A stretch of DNA of 64,000 nucleotides from Chinchilla lanigera. Lineage: Eukaryota > Chordata > Mammalia > Rodentia > Chinchillidae. The translations under genes were made by a program, and so were the position numbers. The notes under the pieces were generated by a model. That model had not been told where the DNA came from. It saw only the letters and a program-made list of their open reading frames with translations, and made no database searches. Of the stretch, positions 10,017-20,170 are shown in pieces. Positions within the stretch are counted from its first letter, which is position 1. Every line of letters starts with the position of its first letter. Where the stretch lies: contig NW_004955447.1 in NCBI RefSeq assembly GCF_000276665.1, positions 16,934,854 to 16,998,853 on the forward strand, read 5' to 3'.

Positions 10017-11802
10017 ATGGCACATGAAAAACCAGATTTGCAAGTATTGGAGGAGGCCAAAAGTGAATCATCAGATCATTCATGCCTGGATGATGAAGAT
10101 GATAATGACTTTGACACTGGCCCTGTGAGCCAAAGTTCCTATGACAGCCAAATGGAACAAGAATCAACTGATGCAGACACGGGGAATGCAGACCTCGTTG
10201 ATTCAGATGACAGGAAAAACAGCAATGTGAGTACATATTTCACTGGTAGAAATGGTACAAAATAGTCATGCAATGAAATGGAACTATCCAATGTTAGAAC
10301 TTGGTGTGAAAATATAGTGAGGATCTTGGCAGGGGTGAAGCCTATCAGACAGAATGCCGGCACTCCCATTCAATGCTGGAAATTGTTTGTAACAGACAAA
10401 ATGCTACAAGATGCTGTGAAATGCACAAATGCTGAAATACAAGTAAAACTTTCTGTATGCACCAATAGCCATATATAAAAGGTGTTTATTATGACACCTC
10501 ACTAGCTGAACTGAAAGCATTCTCAGCTTTGCTATACTTAGCAGGGCTTTCTCATGGTAATCACAGGAATGTAAAAGATGTACGGAAAAATGATGGGTGT
10601 GGGCTTGAGGTTTGTAGAATAACAATGACACTGAGGAGATTTGGTTTCCTTCAGAATTGCCTGAGGTTTGATGACAAAACCACCCACCAAGAAAGAAAAA
10701 GAACTGATAATCTGGCTGTTATCCACTCATGGTTTGAGATATTTGTGGGTAATTGTCAAGCAGTTTATACACCACCTGAATACATGACAATTGAACATCT
10801 TGCAGCATTTCTTGGTTGCTGTAGCTTCAGGCAGTATATTCCAAAAAACCTCTTTCAAATATGGCATAAAAATGTATGCTCTTGTAGGTGCAAAGACTTA
10901 CTATGCTTTCAATTTAGAAATTTATCCGGAACTCAGCCACCAGGTCCTTTCCTTATTCATATAGTAATAAACCGAATGATGCTGTGAACAGACCTGATGC
11001 TGCTATCTCCCAAACTAATAGGAATGTGACACTTGACAGTTGGCTCACCAGGTTTCAATTGATGTTACATTTGCCAACAGAGCACAAGTTGACCAGTGTA
11101 GGAACTGTACACAAGAACAAAGCAGAAATTCCAAGTGAAATGTTGCAATTTCAAAATAGAGAACCTTATAGTGCAATCTTTGGAGTTCAATAATAATAAA
11201 TAAATAGTGGCCTCATATATGGCAAAGTAAAACAAACAGGTACTGCTGATGTTAACACTGCACCATGATGGAAATATTGATAAATAAATCTCAGCAAGAT
11301 GGAAGCCTGAGATTGTAATTTTCTATAACAAATCCAGAGGTGGAGTAGATGTTGTTGATAATTTATGTAGCAACTATGATGTCACTCAATACGCAAAACA
11401 CTGGCCAATGGTTGTGCTTTACTCAATCCTAAATATGTGCGGCATAAATAGTTTGATAGTTTACAAAAAAATAATAAGTGCAAAATATCACAGAGAAATT
11501 TTCATGGAAGATTGGCACTGGAACTCCTAAAAGATCATCTATAGCAGAGGAAAAACAAAATGTTTCTGTCCAGGGAACTATGCCAAAGAATTGTGGAGCT
11601 CACGGGTGAGCTGATAGGTGGACAGGCAGGTGCCACATCACAAAGACCTACTACAACAACAACAGGAAAACGAAAAAGATGCCAACTGTGCCATATAGAA
11701 AAGAACAGGAAAACAAAAGATATATGTTATCAGTGTAAGAGATATTTGTGTACGGAACATGCGATTTTCATGTGTGAAGACTGCTTTGGGTATGACAGTT
11801 GA
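10017..11802 (+). pseudogene. piggyBac transposase pseudogene, insect (T. ni) type
   Basis: Remains of a DDD-type cut-and-paste transposase, a nuclear enzyme that in intact elements excises at TTAA sites. The start is the ATG at 10017, with A at -3 and G at +4. The Asp/Glu-rich N-terminus is followed by the 'KLFVTDKM' and 'NAEIQVKLS' region, 'YTPPEYMTI', 'RNVTLDSW', 'GGVDVVDNLC', then a Cys-rich end. Spacing matches a normal length of about 590 residues. Of the catalytic Asp, those at 11035 and 11348 remain, as does the nearby conserved Asp at 11357; the first is missing where 'MTIEHL' stands. Damage: TAG at 10263, where the family has Trp; frame changes near 10480, 10850, 10930 and 10950; and a badly decayed stretch at about 11190-11320. 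It resembles the T. ni element more than the domesticated PGBD genes, which is a judgement from memory. It is a fossil transposon, not a functional gene. Confidence 0.9.
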
Positions 11803-12029
11803 AGCAAATATTATTTCTGTGGTACACCTTTATTTGTATTTACATTGTAGTTCACATAGGTTTTTATTTCTGATATTATATTTTAGGTTTTGTAAGCAAG
11901 TAAACAGTTGATGTGAAAATGTTGATGTCTATTCTAAGCACTCATTACATATCTGATATTTTATTTTGTTGATGTCTTATTTTCCTGTTAGAGCACATTA
12001 TACAATATGGTAGGAAGCTCCTGACAAAA
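11664..12029 (+). repeat. Tandem unit 1: transposase Cys-rich domain plus 3' flank
   Basis: First of three head-to-tail units of about 360 bp. It contains the intact zinc-binding end of the transposase with spacing CX2C-X11-CX2C-X4-CX2H-X4-CX2C (first Cys codon at 11680), a TGA stop at 11800, and about 230 bp of AT-rich flank. Landmarks shared with unit 2 are 'gttcacatagg' at 11850 and 'gttgatgtgaaaatgttg' near 11907. Confidence 0.85.
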
Positions 12030-12395
12030 TAAGAGGTGACAAGAATGGCTTTCTACATAGGAAAGGAAAGCTAAGCACGTGCGCTGTCAGTTAAGCGAGA
12101 CATATGTATGGAGAATGCAGTTCTTATGTATGAAGATGGCCTTGGGTGTGACAATTGAAGCAAAGATTATTTCTGTTGAAGAGTCCTATTGGTATTTCCA
12201 CTGTGGTTCACATAGGAATTTGTTTCTGATGTTATCTTTTAGGGTTTATAAGCAAATACACAGCTGATGTGGAAATGTTGATGTTTATTCCAAATGCGCA
12301 ATACATATCAAGAGTTTAATACTTTATTTTATCAGTATTTTGTGTTCCTGTGAACTACACATTGTGTAGTATAATAAGTACCTTCTGACAAAACA
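12030..12395 (+). repeat. Tandem unit 2 of the Cys-rich domain region
   Basis: Aligns to unit 1 along its length with small indels: 'gaagatggccttgggtgtga' corresponds to 'gaagactgctttgggtatga', 'gttcacatagg' recurs at 12206, and 'gctgatgtggaaatgttg' near 12263. The domain frame is destroyed and most Cys/His codons are lost, so this copy cannot supply a working zinc finger. It lies wholly downstream of the stop of unit 1. Confidence 0.85.
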
Positions 12396-12985
12396 GCATG
12401 AACAGCAAGATGTTAAGTATGTCCTACAAAAAGGCCAGGAAAACAAAACACAGGTCTGCCAGTGTAAGCGATAAATGTGTATGGAATGTTCTGCTGTCAT
12501 GTGTGAGCATGGCCTTAGGTGTGCTTATTGAAGTAAATTTTTTTAAATCCCTGTCTTTTTTTTTTTTGTTTTGTTTTTTTCTGGTACCAGGAATCGAACT
12601 CACGACCTTGAGCTTGCCAGGCAGGCGCTGTGCCACTGAGCTAAATCCCCAGCCCTGAAGTAAATTTTTTTGTGTGTAGAGTTCTATTGATATTTTCATT
12701 GTAGTTCATATAGGAATTCATTTCCTATATTTCCTATTTATTTCATATAGGAATTTATTTTTTAAATTCTTTTTTGTTTGAGTGAGTTGGCCGGGCAGTT
12801 GGCCGGGCTTTGTTTACTAAAGACCAGTTGATGTTGAAAATTTTGTTGCTATTTTTTACAAACAATAAATATCAAAAATTTAATACTTTATTTTTTATAT
12901 TTTTTCCTGTTAAGTACTCATTGTTTAATATAGTAAAACACATTCAATTAAAATTAATAATTCATCATAGAAATATTCTAAAGAA
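12396..12985 (+). repeat. Tandem unit 3 of the Cys-rich domain region, SINE-interrupted
   Basis: Aligns to units 1 and 2: 'ccaggaaaacaaaacacagg', 'ccagtgtaagcgata', 'catggccttaggtgtg', 'gttcatatagg' at 12704, 'ccagttgatgttgaaa' near 12824. An ID SINE and its target duplication account for 127 bp of its extra length. Two small local duplications account for more: 'catataggaatt' twice near 12708-12755, and a 12-bp tandem repeat containing 'gttggccgggc' at about 12786-12809. The right edge is approximate. Confidence 0.8.
12529..12671 (-). mobile_element. ID SINE, reverse, with perfect 16-bp target duplication
   Basis: The 111-bp insert at 12545-12655 lies between identical copies of 'tgaagtaaattttttt' (12529-12544 and 12656-12671). 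On the minus strand it reads 'gggctggggatttagctcag', a B-box-like 'gagttcgattcc' and an A-rich tail, a well-preserved ID element. It is younger than the tandem unit it interrupts. Confidence 0.93.
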
Positions 12986-13032
12986 TAAAGGTGGGTACTC
13001 TATGCCCACAATAATGCACCTTTAGGACAAAA

Positions 13033-13145
13033 TTGGTGTTATGCCCTGCGGGTTTTGTTTCCTCAGCTGGGCTAGAACCTGTGAGCTTCCTGCCTCAGCC
13101 TCTCAGAGTTTTAGGATTACAGCCATGTGCCACAAGCCCAGTTTG
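13033..13145 (-). mobile_element. B1-type SINE, reverse
   Basis: Contains 'gctgggctagaacctgtgag', 'cttcctgcctcagcctctc' and 'ggattacagccatgtgccac', the reverse complement of a B1/B1-dID left part. The ID part is not evident. The left end carries extra sequence not expected in B1. Confidence 0.7.
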
Positions 13146-13487
13146 TTGGTTAGAGGGGCCTTCAGTGCTACACGCACCTACGTGTTTGCAGCAACACCTC
13201 ATGTGTGCCGAAGACAACTTCAGAGACCGAGGAGTTGAACTGTAATGTGCTATTTGTCTGGAAGATTGGGGATGAGAATTTGGTTTGGGAATCTGGTGAT
13301 GGACTCCAACTGTTATCCACTCTCAGCAAGGCTGAGATTGATCCACTGCCCGGCCAATTCTCTCACTCAAACAGCTGCCCTGTTGGAGTTCTGAGAGAGT
13401 CCAGCGAGACAGGGGAACAATGGGAAGACAGTTCCGCCCTGCACTTTAAAGTCCAGTAGGGACACATTTGAGTCTCGGTCACAGTGG

Positions 13488-13662
13488 AAGCTGGGTATGG
13501 TGTGCACACTCGGAGGCCGAGACAGGAGGATTGCAAGCTTCAGTCCAATCTGGGCAATTCAGCAACTTAGTGAGACCTTGTCTCAAAATGAAAAATAAAA
13601 AGGGCTGGGGATGTAGCCCAGAACAAAGGCCTGGGTTCAATCCCCAATGTAAAAAAAGAAAA
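13488..13662 (+). mobile_element. B1-dID SINE
   Basis: Left part: 'gctgggtatggtgtgcacac', 'ggccgagacaggaggattgc', 'cttagtgagaccttgtctc'. Right part: 'agggctggggatgtagccca' and 'ctgggttcaatcccc', ending in an A-rich tail. Both halves are well preserved. Confidence 0.9.
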
Positions 13663-13770
13663 GTGGAGTGCAGACAATGCTATAAACACCAAGTGCAGCT
13701 GCTGAGGGAGGCCAGGCAAGGGTCAGCCTCCTGGAAGAAACAATGTCTAGACGGAGACATAAAAGATGAG

Positions 13771-14220
13771 GGATAGTCGCGTAGGCAAAGGCGTGGCCGG
13801 GGTCAAGGAGAATTTGGCCGGGGAAGGGAGTGCGCCGGAGATTTCGAAGCAGAGAGGTTTGCAGAAAAAACCGCGCACTGTGGGACCCGGAAGAAAATGA
13901 CAAGGACGAGCTCCAAACACGGAGAAGGAAATGCGGCTCGGTGGAGGGGAGGGGAGCGGGGGCGGCTCGTGCACACCTCCGGGGCACATTTCCAGAGAGA
14001 CCAGGCGGTGCTTCAGAAGGAATGGGAGCTACTGAGCTGGCTTGAAAACAGCTTGAATTCTTAATTCCGCTTGCAGAAAGGAAGAGAGGAGGGTCGGCCT
14101 AACCAGGAGACCCGACAAACGCACACGGCGGTGGGCCGGTGGCGACCACAGCTTCTGCAGGGGCTGCAGAGCTACAGCTCGTCAAGGCCGCTCTGCCGGA
14201 ATGTCACTCTTCCGACCCCT
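13771..14220. promoter_or_regulatory. CpG-dense block, possible CpG island
   Basis: By eye I count about 32 CpG dinucleotides in 450 bp of GC-rich sequence, many times the density of the surrounding repeat-rich DNA. High CpG in a mammal usually means protection from germline methylation, as at promoters. I see no TATA box, exon or splice structure that ties it to a gene. It may be the promoter of an unannotated transcript or a recently inserted GC-rich sequence. Confidence 0.45.
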
Positions 14221-14399
14221 ACTTTGCAGCTTTGTTCCCCCTCTTAAAGACACTCTCTCCAGATACCTGACGCAGACTGAACGATCTGTGCTAAAGAGGA
14301 AGAGTAAATACTGCAAAATGACAGGTAATCTCAAGTCATCCACGTGATCTGGGAGTGCAGCCACATAAGCAGGAGCTCTATGTACCCTGGCGCCCTCTC

Positions 14400-14930
14400 T
14401 CTTGTTAAAAAGGTTTTTTGAGGAATAAGTGGTATACAGCAAGCTGCATATACTTAATAAGTACAATTCGATGAGCTTGGAGGTATGCATACACCCATAA
14501 AAACACCGTTGCAGTCAAGGTGGTAGACGGACCCACTACCTCTGAAGGTACCTTGTGCCTCTTAGTTTGTTGTTACAGAAACCCTCACCGTAAGATCCAC
14601 TGTTCTGACAAATTTTAAAGTACACAACATAGTCTTGTTAACTTTGGGCACTACGCTAAACCAAAGATTTCTAGAGCCTACTCACTTTGCGTAACTGAAA
14701 CTTTGTACCCCCTCATTGCTCCCTCCGGCTGTTCCTGACAACTCCTATTTAAACCTCTGCTACTATGAGTTGGACTCTTTTAGATAACTCATGAAGTGGA
14801 ATCACGTGGTATTTGGCTTTCTGCAACCGGTTTATTTCACTTAGCGCAATGCCCTCCAGCTCCTGATGTGTTGCAAATGACAAGGTTGCTTTCTTCAGAG
14901 ATGAATAGTATTCCACTGATACAGACTCAT
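14400..14930 (-). mobile_element. L1 3' region fragment, reverse
   Basis: Reads like reverse-oriented old L1: 'gaggaataagtggtatacag', 'gtatgcatacacccataaaa', 'gtggaatcacgtggtatttg', 'ggtttatttcacttagcgca', 'gatgaatagtattccact'. No open frame survives. Confidence 0.6.
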
Positions 14931-15232
14931 TCCCGAGCTTCCAGCGAGAGATTTCTCGGTGCCAGCGTCAGGAAGATGGACAGGAGTTTTGAGGACTTTG
15001 AGAAAATGGGCACTGCCAGCCGTTCTTGGCACATCAGCTTGAGTCCAGCTGACTTTGGAGCTGTAGTATTCTTTAAAGTTCTCCATGAAAAAGTTTGACT
15101 CCCTAACAGTAACAGAAAGAAAGAAAGAGAACTTCAATCTGTTAATGTGCATTGTGACGCTGAGAATGATTGGCATTTGAGAATAAATGTTTTAAACTAT
15201 TTTCCAAAGGTTCTCCTAGCCTGTTTGACTTC

Positions 15233-15595
15233 TGTGTTAGAGAATGTCCCATTTCCTATAACAGGTATCTGAGATAACCAACTTAAAAAGATGGAAGATT
15301 GACTATGGCTTGCAGTTCTGGAGGGTTCAGTTCAAATGGGTTGGTCCCACTGCTTTTGGGCCAACACAGCAGGGAGCCTATGGTGGGAAAAACACACTCC
15401 CTGTACAGCTGGGAAGTTAAACAAAAGGGAAGAAGAAAGAGCTGGGGCCCCACTGTCCCCTTCAGGGACCTCTCCCAGTGGTGAAGACTGCCATGGGGCC
15501 CCACCTAACGGTTCCACCGTCTTCCTCCATCACAAACTAGAAAATAAGCCTTTAACACAGATGCCTTTAGTGGGCACTTATTCAAACCATAGTAA
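15233..15595 (-). mobile_element. MaLR-type LTR, reverse
   Basis: Phrases in reverse order of the LTR family: 'caggtatctgagataacc', 'gcttgcagttctggagggtt', 'ccactgtccccttcaggga', 'gccccacctaacggttccac' and 'attcaaaccatagta' at the far edge. No internal sequence is attached. Confidence 0.55.
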
Positions 15596-16560
15596 CCGCA
15601 GAAACCGTTTTATTTTATTTTATTTTTCCAGATACCATGAAGAACAGCCCTGATTATCAGCTGTTTTGAGGGAGGACATAGATTCTGTGGCTAGGAGGGC
15701 CTTAGGAGAGGAGGTGGATGTCCAGCCACCCCGGAGCTTACGCTTCACGTGTGTGTTTGTTACAGAGGCGCACTGTGGCACACACACTAACAGCGACTGT
15801 ATTCTTCTCTCCAGGGGGGACAGTTAGTTGGTTTGGTGGTTTGGTAAATTCCCCAAGGAAACTTTCAGAGTTAAGTAACAGGAATGGTCACTCATTTGGA
15901 AAAATAAACACAGGCGGCCCTGCGTCAGCAGCCCCCATGGAGAGCAACTTGCTCAACATTTCAAATAGATTTTAAAGGATGATCTGGGGTCTTAAATTTG
16001 ACAGTGGGGAGAAAAAGACTAATCCATGTTAAGAAGGGACTTGTGTGAGACAAATGTTGGGCAGCTGAGCATCATGGGTAATTCTGACACATTTTGGTAT
16101 GTTTGACACAATTTCAGTTTAAATTAAACGTGATGCAATTTAATATGTCTTTCATAGGAAAAAATGACAAACTCAAAACTTTCAAAAAGCTCACCTTGCA
16201 AAACAGTTATGTGGAGGCAGACAAAAAGCTCTGGGTGACACGTGCCTAATGGAGAGCTTTGAAAACAACGAAAGTGTGAGAGAAGCTTACTTTGCTGACA
16301 GATCTTAAAGAGGAAAAATCCAAGTCTAGAAGATTTTCATGAAACAGGATTATCAAAATATTCTTACCAATAATTACAGTTCTTGCTATCTTTTCTGATC
16401 TCATAGATATCACAGGAATGGTGATTCAGTGGAGATAAACACATGACAAAGTTAAGAACAAAAAACTTCAAAGAAGATAAAATTTCATCTGTTTGTATCA
16501 GAAAACACCTCCAAACCCATGTATAAGTAAGCCAGGTAGTCTTTAAAGAATTTTAAGCAG
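15596..16560. other. Unassigned sequence
   Basis: No gene recognised. A short TTTTA run sits at about 15608-15628. The remainder is AT-rich and shows no family I know. Confidence 0.4.
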
Positions 16561-16758
16561 CCAGGTGCATGCCTGTAATCTCAGCCTCGGGAGGCTGAGG
16601 CAGGTGGAGCACAAGTTAGAGACCAGTTTAGGCAACTTAGTAAGACGTTATCTCAAAATAAAAAATAAAATAAAAAGCCTGGGGTATAGCTCAGTGGTAC
16701 AGTGCTCGCCTCACATGCGTGAGGCCCTGGGTTTGATCCCAAGGACTACAAAAAAAAT
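16561..16758 (+). mobile_element. B1-dID SINE
   Basis: A full composite: 'ccaggtgcatgcctgtaatc', 'ggaggctgaggcaggtgg', 'cttagtaagacgttatctc', an A-rich linker of 'aaaataaaa' type, then the ID part 'ggggtatagctcagtggtac' and 'ctgggtttgatccc', ending in A. It is one of the best examples of the squirrel-type SINE here. Confidence 0.95.
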
Positions 16759-17214
16759 TTTTTAAGAGAATCAGTTGAATGAGGGGAGGTTAAAGCACAA
16801 ACTTAGAACCTGAATCTCGAAAGCCCTGTTTTCTTCCAACAGATCAATGATCTAGCACTTTCCCTACATAACTGTTACTGATTTTCATAACAGCCCTGAG
16901 TTTCACATTATTCCCGGTTTATTGCTGTGGAGCACTGGAGTTTGGGGAAGGCAAGAAACTTTCTCAAGTCCCTGTAATTACTGAGCATTAAATTAATGTT
17001 TAACTTCAGCTTACCTTGTACGTCTCTGCTCAGCACTCCTGTTTCCAATGTCAAAGTCCTCCCTACTTAAAAAAATTAAACTTGAAAGTCCAGGATGAAA
17101 GATCTTTGACAGGTAAGACACTTGCAATGGCTGTTTAAATCAAACAGAATCCCTGGGTGCCAAACAGATGGAAGCAGGAATAAAATTGCTTCTGCACATC
17201 TATTAATTTAATCC

Positions 17215-17388
17215 GGCAAACACATACCACTGTCCAGTACTGGTTTAAGCACCTTGCAAATGTGGGTTCTCCTACCATCTTATGTGATAAGAGCACTTGG
17301 CATCTCTCTCTCACAGAAAAATAAACTCAGAAGTCACGCAGCAAATAAGTGGCCGGACAGAGACCCGAACCCCAAAGAGTAGGATCCA
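17215..17388 (-). mobile_element. MIR SINE, reverse
   Basis: The reverse MIR signature 'agtcacgcagcaaataagtg' followed by 'gacagagacccgaacccc' is clear. Upstream text is diverged. Confidence 0.65.
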
Positions 17389-18119
17389 GAGACTGTTTTT
17401 GACCCCCCTGCTACTTTGCATCTTTGATCAGACTGCTCGAGAGCTCAGGAAATGCCACGTCAGGGTGCAGAGCTGGATGTGCAGGTTTTACTGTGCGTCT
17501 GCTCGCCTGGTCAGATGCATCTCGGGCACGTGCAGATTTTCAAAGCTTTCCTCAAGGCCGCCGCGTCACAGAACACGAGGCCCGGATGTCTGTACCTGGT
17601 GAGGGTCTCTTGACCCCAAACAAGCCGCCTGTGCTTTCTCAGGGGTGGGCTCATTTCATTGGCCACGGTGAATCAAATCCCTACGGCTTCTCTTTTGGGT
17701 AGACAGTGAGTGGGGGTTTGTCCCACCCACAGTGCCAGGACCAGCTCTTCGGCATGCGGCCGCAAAGAGGGTCTCAGCTTGTGTCATTCCATCGTTTGGA
17801 GGGCTCGGTCACGATAGGCCCGAAGATGTTCCAGAAGGAAAGTTAAACACATTAAGAGTAACTCTCACCACTAATAGTGCACACACACCAAACACCACCA
17901 CAGCCTGATCAGGGTCCGCGTGGATAAACACCCGTGCAGGGGCGGAATGGGGCGCCGTGTGCTTAAAAGAGGCTGAGGACTGTCCAGAAATGGTTTTAGC
18001 AGAGCTGAGACTCAACTGGCCCTGTAAATAATTACGACATTGCAAAGCGGCCAGAGGAGGACATCGACTACAGTACTCTTGAGTAGCAGCCTACTGATGG
18101 ACAAGGCACTTTGAAAACA
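17389..18119. other. Unassigned sequence
   Basis: Moderately GC-rich with scattered CpG. No repeat family and no supported gene recognised. Two overlapping plus-strand frames of 90-100 codons show no motif. Confidence 0.35.
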
Positions 18120-18300
18120 GTAAACTTTATTGTGTATAATTGAGGTTTACAGCATGATGTTATGAGACAAATATATGCTTGCCAGAGTGAAGCCCATTGA
18201 TGTGTCTGCCGTCTCATGGTTGCTTTATTGTGACAAGAACAGCTAAAGCTGTTTACTGGACAGAAGTTCCTGATACAGTCGTACTAATTTAGTCTTTATG
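18120..18300 (-). mobile_element. Possible L1 fragment, reverse
   Basis: The beginning, 'tttattgtgtataattgagg', resembles the reverse of an old L1 3' segment. The rest is too diverged to be sure. Confidence 0.3.
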
Positions 18301-19369
18301 TACTTCACTAGCTTTCTAAACTTGTTCATCCAGTGTGGCTGCTGTTTTGCATTCCTTGATGCGGGTCAGAAGAGTCAAAGTACTTCTTAATACTAAAATA
18401 CCCTCATCCAATTCCCTTTCCTCTAATCGGATCATAGCGTAATGTTTTCTGTTCCACCTAAACACAAATTATACAAACTTCATATGAAGCAAATGATAGG
18501 AAAACTCGCAGATAAAGTTTTCTAAATCATGAAGTAGATGATTTTACTTCTACTTCTTTTAACTAGCCATTTGCTTTTATGCAAAATATAACACTAAAAA
18601 CTTCCTTTGACTTACTTCTATTTTCCATTGGTTTTCTAACTGTGCAAAGAATTTCCATTTGTTTCTCTTTAACATTTCCTCCTCCAAAAGGCCTAAGCCG
18701 TGGGATCTACATGGCCGAATTTAATCAGTTCCTGAAAGACTCATGAAACCTTAGGAGAAAAAAAAAATCTAAATGGTGATTTAGTTCCAGGAGCATCATT
18801 TAAAGTATGTCTCCTTTGGGCCAGAACCTGAACAGGTAGCAGATCTGCCCAGCTCCGGAATTTTCCCAGTGAAATCCTGGAAAATTTAGTTCTGTGGCCT
18901 GAGCGTTTAGGCCTGTTCGGTTTAGGGAAAGAGCCTGCGGGCCCTCCTCGGGTGTCTGGAAGGAAAGAAAGACGCTGGCCTGAAAGGTATGCTGAGGTTT
19001 CTCTCAAGAAACGAGGACCACAGTGCTGAGAACACAACTGTTGCTCAGCATTTCCAGATGTGGAACCAAGTGTCAGCGTAAATTTCCCCTGATTTGTTCC
19101 AAGTGTGGGCTTGGCTGGCCACGCTGCCCAGGACACACCCGGCGGCGCCCGCGTAGCGGCCATCCACACCGTGTGAAGGGGCTGCGCCCCCCGCAGGGGT
19201 CTCGTGCTTGGGGCAGCTCTCAAAGGGCAAGGCTGAGCCACAGTTTTGGCTGCTTTGAAACAGATTAGCAGGAGAAGTGTCAGGAAATGGGCAGAAGGGG
19301 ACCCAGGAGAGGCAAAGCGCCTGGGCCTTCAGCTTTGCTTCAAGTTGCTGAACACTGTTTTCAGCCTGG
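18301..19369. other. Unassigned sequence
   Basis: A 166-codon minus-strand frame (18741-19241) is rich in Pro, Arg, Ser and Ala. It shows no domain I recognise and I treat it as chance. Confidence 0.4.
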
Positions 19370-19620
19370 AGCATGTGTGCATATGGCTACATGACTTCCA
19401 TGATTGTAATTTAATGGTTGATAATATGCCCTAAGTACCCCATAATTTAATTTGCTATTCTCCTGCTATTGGACATGGAGTCGTTTGGATTGTTTAACAT
19501 AAAAAAAAAGTAATTAGTATTTCCATGAACCGAACTGTCTTCAAAACGTGTGGTGTTATTTTCCGGGGTGTCTCCTTCAGTGGGATTTACACGAATCACT
19601 GGTACACTTTCTCCTTCAGC
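19370..19620 (-). mobile_element. Probable L1 3' UTR fragment, reverse
   Basis: Diverged text containing 'tttgctattctcctgctatt' and 'ttggattgtttaacat', then 'tttacacgaatcactgg', similar in order to reverse-oriented L1 3' ends. Confidence 0.4.
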
Positions 19621-19654
19621 CCCTTCACTGCACCATGGACTGCACAAACATTAA

Positions 19655-19765
19655 CAAGCAAGCTAAAGAGAGAAAGGAAAACAAGAAAGAAAAAGAACAG
19701 AAAAGGAAAAAAGAAAATGAAAAAGAAGAAAAAAAAGAAGGAAAAGAAAGAACTGAAAAATGTAC
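19655..19765. repeat. A/G-rich low-complexity tract
   Basis: An imperfect run of GAAA, AAAG and GAA units, almost purine-only. Lys-rich open frames over it are artefacts. Confidence 0.8.
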
Positions 19766-19999
19766 ATTCAATGACACCTGTATGCAGACCCCTAAAAAAA
19801 TCAAAATGACTTTTTAAAATTCAGTAATTAAAAATGCAGACAAAATTGCACCACCATCTTAACAATCTTCATATATTAATTCCATAACCACGTACACCAA
19901 AATAAGACCTTTGTGCTTTTTGTCCAATCTTATTGCATTTCCGGATAAAACAACTGGGAAACACAAATGGTCCATTCTGTGCCAGTTACTTTTGCATTT

Positions 20000-20170
20000 T
20001 ATGTGACCTATTAATTCACTAAACCCTTGGGGAAACACTATGAGGAAGCTACTATTATTTGTTTGTTTCACAAAGGAGAAACTGAGCATCAGACAGGTTG
20101 AGTAAGCCGCCCAAGGTCACCAGTGTGTTCCCAGCCCCGATTCCCATGCTTGAAGCTGCACTTCCGGTGC
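20000..20170 (-). mobile_element. MIR SINE, reverse
   Basis: Shows 'acaaaggagaaactgagcat', 'gacaggttgagtaa' and 'cccaaggtcaccagtgtg', the reverse MIR core order. Confidence 0.7.

Noticed and set aside
12398..12658. Open frame across the third tandem unit
   Set aside because: Half of it is the reverse ID SINE and the other half is decayed zinc-finger DNA in shifted frames; it is not a gene.
18741..19241. 166-codon minus-strand open frame
   Set aside because: No motif, no splice or promoter context, and overlapping frames on the other strand; consistent with a GC-rich patch.
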